Part shown: positions 6,920 to 10,061 of the stretch, one piece after another
Layout of the letters: each line of letters starts with the position of its first letter
Position numbering within the stretch: the first letter of the stretch is position 1
Position numbers and translations under genes: made by a program
Notes under the pieces: generated by a model
Told to the model about the DNA's origin: nothing
What the model saw: only the letters and a program-made list of their open reading frames with translations
Database searches by the model: none
Assembly: GCA_946478635.1 (NCBI GenBank)
Contig: CAMLCX010000147.1
Coordinates: 1-10,061, forward strand
Source: an uncultured Pseudomonadota bacterium
Lineage (GTDB): Bacteria > Desulfobacterota_B > Binatia > UBA9968
Length of the DNA: 10,061 nt
Direction: 5' to 3'

Positions 6920-7392
6920 CGCGCTGACTTTCCCTTTCCGCTGGTAAAAATCAGACCATCGAGCCCCAATGTTCGACCCGGGTTTGCCAAAATGAAGATG
7001 ACCAGGGCGACGATAAAGGTTTGTTGTTGCGCAAGCATTGCGCCGCCGCGAGCCATGCCCGGGCCGAGATAGTAATTGATCAACATGAATAGCCCGACGC
7101 TCGCGCTGAAGCGGGTGAGGAAACCCAGCAGCAAGCACGCCCCCACCGCGATCTCACCGCACATCACGAGATAGCCGAACAGTTCCTGATGAGAGACGAC
7201 GTAATCGAGCAAAAATTTCTTGTACCAGGGAAAGATATCGAGGCTGGGGACATCGCCGATCTGCCGCCCAACCCAATCGCCTTTGGGGAAATTACGTTGA
7301 AATTTTCGAACACCTTGCCACAACATGTAATAGCCGACATAGAGGCGCAGCACGGACAAGTACCAGAGATAGGTGCGTTCTTTGAGGTTCAT
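6916..7392 (-). CDS. DoxX family membrane protein
   Basis: A 158-residue protein with four predicted membrane helices at about 8-26, 69-90, 94-111 and 122-137, the usual DoxX topology and length. Typical features are LRLYVGYYMLWQGVRKF in helix 1, GEIAVGACLLLGFLTR spanning helix 2 and the following turn, and ANPGRTLGLDG after helix 4. DoxX proteins are linked to membrane-associated redox functions (subunit of archaeal thiosulfate:quinone oxidoreductase; an oxidative-stress complex in mycobacteria), but most, including this one, have no assigned reaction. Its TGA overlaps the ATG of the downstream aldo/keto reductase by four bases, so the two are translationally coupled. A possible promoter lies at 7453-7481. 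Confidence 0.88.
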   Translation of the reverse strand: MNLKERTYLWYLSVLRLYVGYYMLWQGVRKFQRNFPKGDWVGRQIGDVPSLDIFPWYKKFLLDYVVSHQELFGYLVMCGEIAVGACLLLGFLTRFSASVGLFMLINYYLGPGMARGGAMLAQQQTFIVALVIFILANPGRTLGLDGLIFTSGKGKSAR

Positions 7393-7452
7393 CGGTTTTT
7401 ACGCGCCCCGCGCGGAGAGGTTTCTATAGGCGCTCATGCGACAGGGATCATC

Positions 7453-7481
7453 AAAATAGCGTCGACGCGGTCGGGGATCAA
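7453..7481 (-). promoter_or_regulatory. Candidate sigma-70-like promoter of doxX-AKR operon
   Basis: On the minus strand TTGATC (7481-7476) and TATTTT (7458-7453) are separated by exactly 17 bases; each hexamer matches the consensus at 4 of 6 positions. The predicted start near 7446 leaves a leader of about 53 bases before the DoxX ATG at 7392. It lies after the gloB terminator, which fits an independent transcription unit. Confidence 0.45.
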
Positions 7482-7570
7482 GTAAAATGAGCCTGGGAGG
7501 CGGAGCGCCTGTGTGTCCAGGTTGCGGCAGAGGAGGTTGACATTCAGCGACGGAAGCAAAAATTTACTTC

Positions 7571-7598
7571 AAAAAGACGCGGCTCAGAAAGCGTCTTT
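7571..7598 (-). terminator. Intrinsic terminator of gloB, overlapping the stop codon
   Basis: On the minus strand AAAGACGC (7598-7591) and GCGTCTTT (7580-7573) form an 8-bp stem with a 10-base loop, and the second arm continues into TT, giving a TTTTT tract at its end. The gloB TGA (7586-7584) is inside the loop, so the last codons of gloB form the first arm. Confidence 0.6.
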
Positions 7599-8351
7599 CA
7601 TCTTTCGAACCGCGGCGAAAACTGAAACCGGGTCAAGGCGAACACGGGGGTCAGCTGCTTTTAACGAGCCGTGAATCTCCTTGCTTTCCCAGCGCAAAAA
7701 AGGATTGGTTTGTTTCTCCTCCTCCAGGGTCGAAGGAACGGTAGAGGTGCCGCGCGAGCGCAACCCTTGCACGCGTTCGAAGCGCGCCGCGAGCTTGTGA
7801 TTTTTGGGCTCCACCGACATGGCAAAACGGAGATTACTTTCCGTGTATTCGTGGCCGCAGTAGATTTTGGTGTTGTCCGGCAGCGCCATCAGCTTCTTCA
7901 GTGAAGCGTGCATTTGCTCCGGAGTTCCTTCGAACAGCCGGCCGCAGCCCGCCGTGAACAGCGTGTCACCGCAAAACAGGTTGTTGTCGAAGAGATAAGC
8001 GACGTGCCCCGTTGTGTGGCCTGGAATAAACAAAACGTTTCCCTTCAGCTCGCCGACTTGAATAACATCGCCCTCGTCCACGCCGCGCGTAAGGCCGTGA
8101 ATGCGGGCGGTGTCACTCTTGTGGCCGTAAACCTCGGTTTTGTGTTTTGCCAGGATGCCCTCGTTGCCGCCGGTGTGGTCGCGATGATGATGCGTGTTAA
8201 GAATTCCTTCGAGCTGGACTCCTTCCTGCTCGATACGATTCAGGGCAGGATCCGCTTCCGACGGATCAATGATCGCGGCGGCTTTGCTCCTGTCGCAAAC
8301 CAATAGGTAGGAGTAGTTGTCTCGCAGCATGGGAATCTGATGGATCTTCAT
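7584..8351 (-). CDS. gloB: Hydroxyacylglutathione hydrolase (glyoxalase II)
   Basis: A complete 255-residue glyoxalase II, which hydrolyses S-D-lactoylglutathione to D-lactate and glutathione in methylglyoxal detoxification. The metallo-beta-lactamase motif THHHRDHTGG gives metal ligands H54, H56, D58 and H59; the others are H112 (PGHTTGH), D129 (FCGDTLF) and H167 (CGHEYT). GCGRLFEGT at 135-143 is characteristic of gloB enzymes. The C-terminal glutathione-binding domain is present (NPFLR at 216-220, DPVSVFAAVR near 240-249), which distinguishes it from short MBL hydrolases. Its own promoter-like sequence (8395-8423) and terminator make it a single-gene unit. Glyoxalase I (gloA) is not in the window. 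Divergent to it is the FIST gene. Confidence 0.95.
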   Translation of the reverse strand: MKIHQIPMLRDNYSYLLVCDRSKAAAIIDPSEADPALNRIEQEGVQLEGILNTHHHRDHTGGNEGILAKHKTEVYGHKSDTARIHGLTRGVDEGDVIQVGELKGNVLFIPGHTTGHVAYLFDNNLFCGDTLFTAGCGRLFEGTPEQMHASLKKLMALPDNTKIYCGHEYTESNLRFAMSVEPKNHKLAARFERVQGLRSRGTSTVPSTLEEEKQTNPFLRWESKEIHGSLKAADPRVRLDPVSVFAAVRKMKDAF

Positions 8352-8394
8352 AGTGTTTAACGACCCGACCGGTGAGATGGGCTAAGCTTCCTTG

Positions 8395-8423
8395 ATCTTA
8401 ATCACAACCAGGATGATTTTCAA
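8395..8423 (-). promoter_or_regulatory. Candidate sigma-70-like promoter of gloB
   Basis: On the minus strand TTGAAA (8423-8418), a 17-base spacer and TAAGAT (8400-8395) give a near-consensus -35 and an acceptable -10. The start is expected near 8388, leaving a leader of about 36 bases before the gloB ATG at 8351. Confidence 0.5.
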
Positions 8424-8441
8424 ATGTGCGCGAAGTTTATC

Positions 8442-8498
8442 CAATTCAATTGATCACCGATTGACCGCTTGACCGGCCGATCGGCAGTTCTCTATATT
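8442..8498 (+). promoter_or_regulatory. FIST gene promoter with operator-like palindrome
   Basis: TTGACC (8469-8474) and TATATT (8493-8498) are 18 bases apart and each matches the sigma-70 consensus at 5 of 6 positions. The spacer contains the perfect 10-bp palindrome GCCGATCGGC (8476-8485). Upstream are a CAATT-c-AATTG palindrome (8442-8452) and a direct repeat TTGACCG at 8461 and 8469. The -10 ends 6 bases before the ATG at 8505, so the expected transcription start coincides with the start codon. Confidence 0.55.
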
Positions 8499-8504
8499 GA
8501 TCCC

Positions 8505-9689
8505 ATGATTCGCGCCGGAGTTGGCCATAGCCAGCGGCAGGCGACCGCGGAAGCGGTCAAAGAAGGCGCCGGCCGGGCGCTGGCGAGTGCGGGAATTGCC
8601 CGCGCCGACCTGGCGATGATTTTTTTTACAGCCGACCACGCGGCACACCAGCGCGAGCTGGTCTCGTCGCTGATCCATGTTGTCGGGACGGATTGCGTTG
8701 TCGGCTGCAGCGGCGCCGGCGTGTTGACCGGCGAAGGCGAAATCGAGGGCAGCGGCGGCATCGTTGTCCTGGTCATCGAGGCGGAAGAAATTGTCGGCCG
8801 TCCGTTCCTATTCGAGCCGCTGCGCGGCAACGAAACCAACCTGGGCGCGAGCTTCGGCGATTTTCTCGCCAAGACGCAAGGCGAAGATTCGTTGATGATT
8901 TTGCTTCCGGATACCTACAATGGCAATCCCCAGGTTTTACTCAGCGCCATGGCGAGCAAAGCTGGATTTCATCCTGTGATTGGCGCCGGCGCCACCGAAA
9001 ATGGCAGCGCGGGCGCGACCTTTCAGCTCTGTGGCGACAGGATCGCCTCGAACTCGATTGCGGGGGCGTATCTCTCCGGCGATTTCGATCTTCATATCGA
9101 TATCACTCAGGGCTGCCAGCCGATTTCGGCGCCGATGACGATCACCCGAGCCGAGGGAAATCTCATTCACGAGATCGACGGTCGCCCGGCCATCGAGGTG
9201 TTTGCCAAACTGCTCAAGGGTCCATTGGCGGAGGATGTCAGAAGAGCTTTGATGGTCTTGTTTGTCGGACTGCCTGCGAGCCGGGAGGAGAATAGCGTCG
9301 CAGCGGGCAAGTACTTGGTTCGTAATATCGTCGGCCTGGACGCCGAAAAGGGAATTCTCGGCGTTGCCGAACACGTAAACGAGGGCGAGTCGATGATTTT
9401 CACCATGCGCGACGGCCAGCGCGCGCGCGAGGACCTACAGCAAATGCTGCATCGACAAATTGAAAAATTGAACGGGAAAAAACCCGGCTTCGGAGTTTAT
9501 TTCAACTGCTGCGCGCGGGGAAATTCGCTTTACGGCATTGCCGACATTGACTCGGCTTATATTCGTCAAACCTTGGGGGATTTTCCGTTCATCGGCATGT
9601 TCGGCGGTTACGAGCTTGCGCCGCTTGGGAATGCCAATCACCTGTTCGCCTATACCGGGGTCCTGGCGCTGGTTACCGACAAAGAATAG
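8505..9689 (+). CDS. FIST-domain protein (FIST_N plus FIST_C), stand-alone sensor
   Basis: A 394-residue protein made only of the two FIST domains. FIST_N (about 1-200) shows DLAMIFFTADH near 35-45, VVGCSGAGVLTGEGEIEG at 65-82 and VIGAGATENG at 158-167. FIST_C (about 210-390) ends with GVYFNCCARGNSLYG at 330-344 and FPFIGMFGGYELAPLGNANH, where the Cys-x-x-Arg-Gly and Gly-Glu-like turns are the conserved core. FIST domains are predicted small-ligand (possibly amino-acid) sensors, normally attached to kinases or chemoreceptors or, in eukaryotes, FBXO22; here no output domain is attached. There is no signal peptide, so it is cytoplasmic. The ATG at 8505 is preferred over the in-frame TTG at 8469, because that TTG is the -35 element of a good promoter. 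No Shine-Dalgarno precedes the ATG. It is divergent from gloB. Confidence 0.88.
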   Translation: MIRAGVGHSQRQATAEAVKEGAGRALASAGIARADLAMIFFTADHAAHQRELVSSLIHVVGTDCVVGCSGAGVLTGEGEIEGSGGIVVLVIEAEEIVGRPFLFEPLRGNETNLGASFGDFLAKTQGEDSLMILLPDTYNGNPQVLLSAMASKAGFHPVIGAGATENGSAGATFQLCGDRIASNSIAGAYLSGDFDLHIDITQGCQPISAPMTITRAEGNLIHEIDGRPAIEVFAKLLKGPLAEDVRRALMVLFVGLPASREENSVAAGKYLVRNIVGLDAEKGILGVAEHVNEGESMIFTMRDGQRAREDLQQMLHRQIEKLNGKKPGFGVYFNCCARGNSLYGIADIDSAYIRQTLGDFPFIGMFGGYELAPLGNANHLFAYTGVLALVTDKE

Positions 9690-9692
9690 GCC

Positions 9693-9721
9693 GTTCCAAT
9701 ATTCAAGGTTCAAAGGTTCAA
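9693..9721. repeat. Second, shorter GTTCAA repeat
   Basis: Just after the FIST stop codon, ATTCAA (9701-9706), GTTCAA (9708-9713) and GTTCAA (9716-9721) follow each other with 7- and 8-base spacing, preceded by the degenerate unit GTTCCAAT (9693-9700). It resembles the left arm of the element at 4591-4673 but has no inverted partner. It lies between convergent genes. Confidence 0.6.
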
Positions 9722-9750
9722 GGACGAAGTCCAGGAACAGCGTTGGCTGA

Positions 9751-9769
9751 AAATGCGCCGGGGCGGCGC
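9751..9769 (-). terminator. Candidate terminator of the VWA gene
   Basis: On the minus strand, two bases after the TGA of the VWA gene, GCGCCG (9769-9764) and CGGCGC (9760-9755) form a 6-bp GC stem with a 3-base loop, followed by ATTTT. The T tract is short, so efficiency is uncertain. Confidence 0.5.
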
Positions 9770-9771
9770 GT

Positions 9772-10061
9772 TCAGCGGCCGATGCGCTTGCGCTTGTTGT
9801 TGAGGTAGTCGACGACGATGTAATTGCCCATCTGATCGGGCGTGGTGTAGAAAACGCGGCCGGTGTTGAGCCGCGACAGCTGATCGATGAAACCCTGCCG
9901 GTAGAAATCGGCGCCGAGCATGAAGGTGTTGATCTTGATGCCGCTCTGGGTGCAGCGCTTCACTTCCTTCAATGTTTCATGAACGATCCGGCTGTGCAGC
10001 AAAGCTGAGCCCCAGCCGCTGTGCAACCTGCCGCCGCGATCGAGCGTCGCCGCGGTCGGCT
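9772..10061 (-). CDS. VWA-domain protein (CoxE-like), C-terminal part only
   Basis: The frame is open to the right edge of the window, so only the last 95 or so residues are seen; the TTG at 10026 is an internal codon. Visible features: PTAATLDRGGRL at the very edge, consistent with the region after a DGxPT turn of a von Willebrand A domain; VHETLKEVKRCTQSGIKINT, the helix and strand leading to FMLGADFYRQGFIDQLSRLN; then GRVFYTTPDQMGNYIVVDY and a basic tail KRKR. This helix-strand order, with INTFML and the FYTTPDQ end, resembles bacterial VWA proteins that work with MoxR-type AAA ATPases. The metal-binding DxSxS is outside the window. No transmembrane segment is in the visible part. It is convergent with the FIST gene. 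The family assignment rests on the C-terminal third only. Confidence 0.65.
   Translation of the reverse strand, partial: PTAATLDRGGRLHSGWGSALLHSRIVHETLKEVKRCTQSGIKINTFMLGADFYRQGFIDQLSRLNTGRVFYTTPDQMGNYIVVDYLNNKRKRIGR

Noticed and set aside
6920..7138. N-terminal extension of the minus-strand aldo/keto reductase
   Set aside because: It lies wholly inside the DoxX gene in another frame, has no AKR-like sequence, and the ATGA overlap explains the real start.
7908..8306. 132-codon open frame on the plus strand opposite gloB
   Set aside because: Antisense shadow of the metal-binding region of glyoxalase II; no family resemblance.
8693..9295. 200-codon open frame overlapping the FIST gene in another frame
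   Set aside because: Extremely Arg-rich translation, as expected for a shifted frame of GC-rich DNA; the FIST frame has clear conserved motifs.

Overview
The window is an ordinary bacterial chromosomal segment: dense, GC-rich (roughly 55-60% by eye), with short intergenic gaps (none over 300 bases) and no tRNA, rRNA, transposase, phage or CRISPR signal. Twelve genes are supported, two of them cut by the window edges. The gene content (family-3 amidohydrolase, TraB/GumN protein, YajQ, DoxX, FIST protein, CoxE-like VWA protein) together with intergenic GTTCAA repeats suggests an uncultured soil or groundwater lineage near the deltaproteobacterial / Binatota / Methylomirabilota-Rokubacteria / Tectomicrobia part of the tree. 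That placement is an impression from gene content, not a measured result.

Left part (1-4583, all plus strand). The C-terminal two thirds of an N-acyl-D-amino-acid deacylase-like amidohydrolase is followed, after one stop and one codon and in the same frame, by a small Rieske ferredoxin. After a gap of about 180 bases holding a GC-rich hairpin comes a close-packed run: an exported TraB/GumN protein, a two-CBS-domain protein overlapping it by one base (TAATG), YajQ (nucleotide/c-di-GMP binding), MsrB (methionine-R-sulfoxide reductase) and a PaaI-like hotdog thioesterase.

Middle (4584-7392). A structured GTTCAA-repeat element precedes a plus-strand aldo/keto reductase. This faces, convergently, a minus-strand operon in which a four-helix DoxX membrane protein overlaps a second aldo/keto reductase by ATGA.

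Right part (7584-10061). Glyoxalase II (gloB) on the minus strand has its own promoter-like sequence and a terminator hairpin whose loop contains the stop codon. Divergent from it is an orphan FIST-domain sensor gene whose predicted promoter places the transcription start on the ATG itself (a leaderless candidate). The window closes with the C-terminal end of a VWA-domain protein on the minus strand.

Functionally the centre of the window leans towards handling of reactive carbonyls and oxidised protein (glyoxalase II, two aldo/keto reductases, MsrB, DoxX), with several small-ligand sensors (CBS pair, YajQ, FIST) nearby. I do not see a clearly new multi-gene system. The points most worth a second look are the GTTCAA element, the FIST promoter, the DoxX/reductase pair and the in-frame amidohydrolase/Rieske junction.
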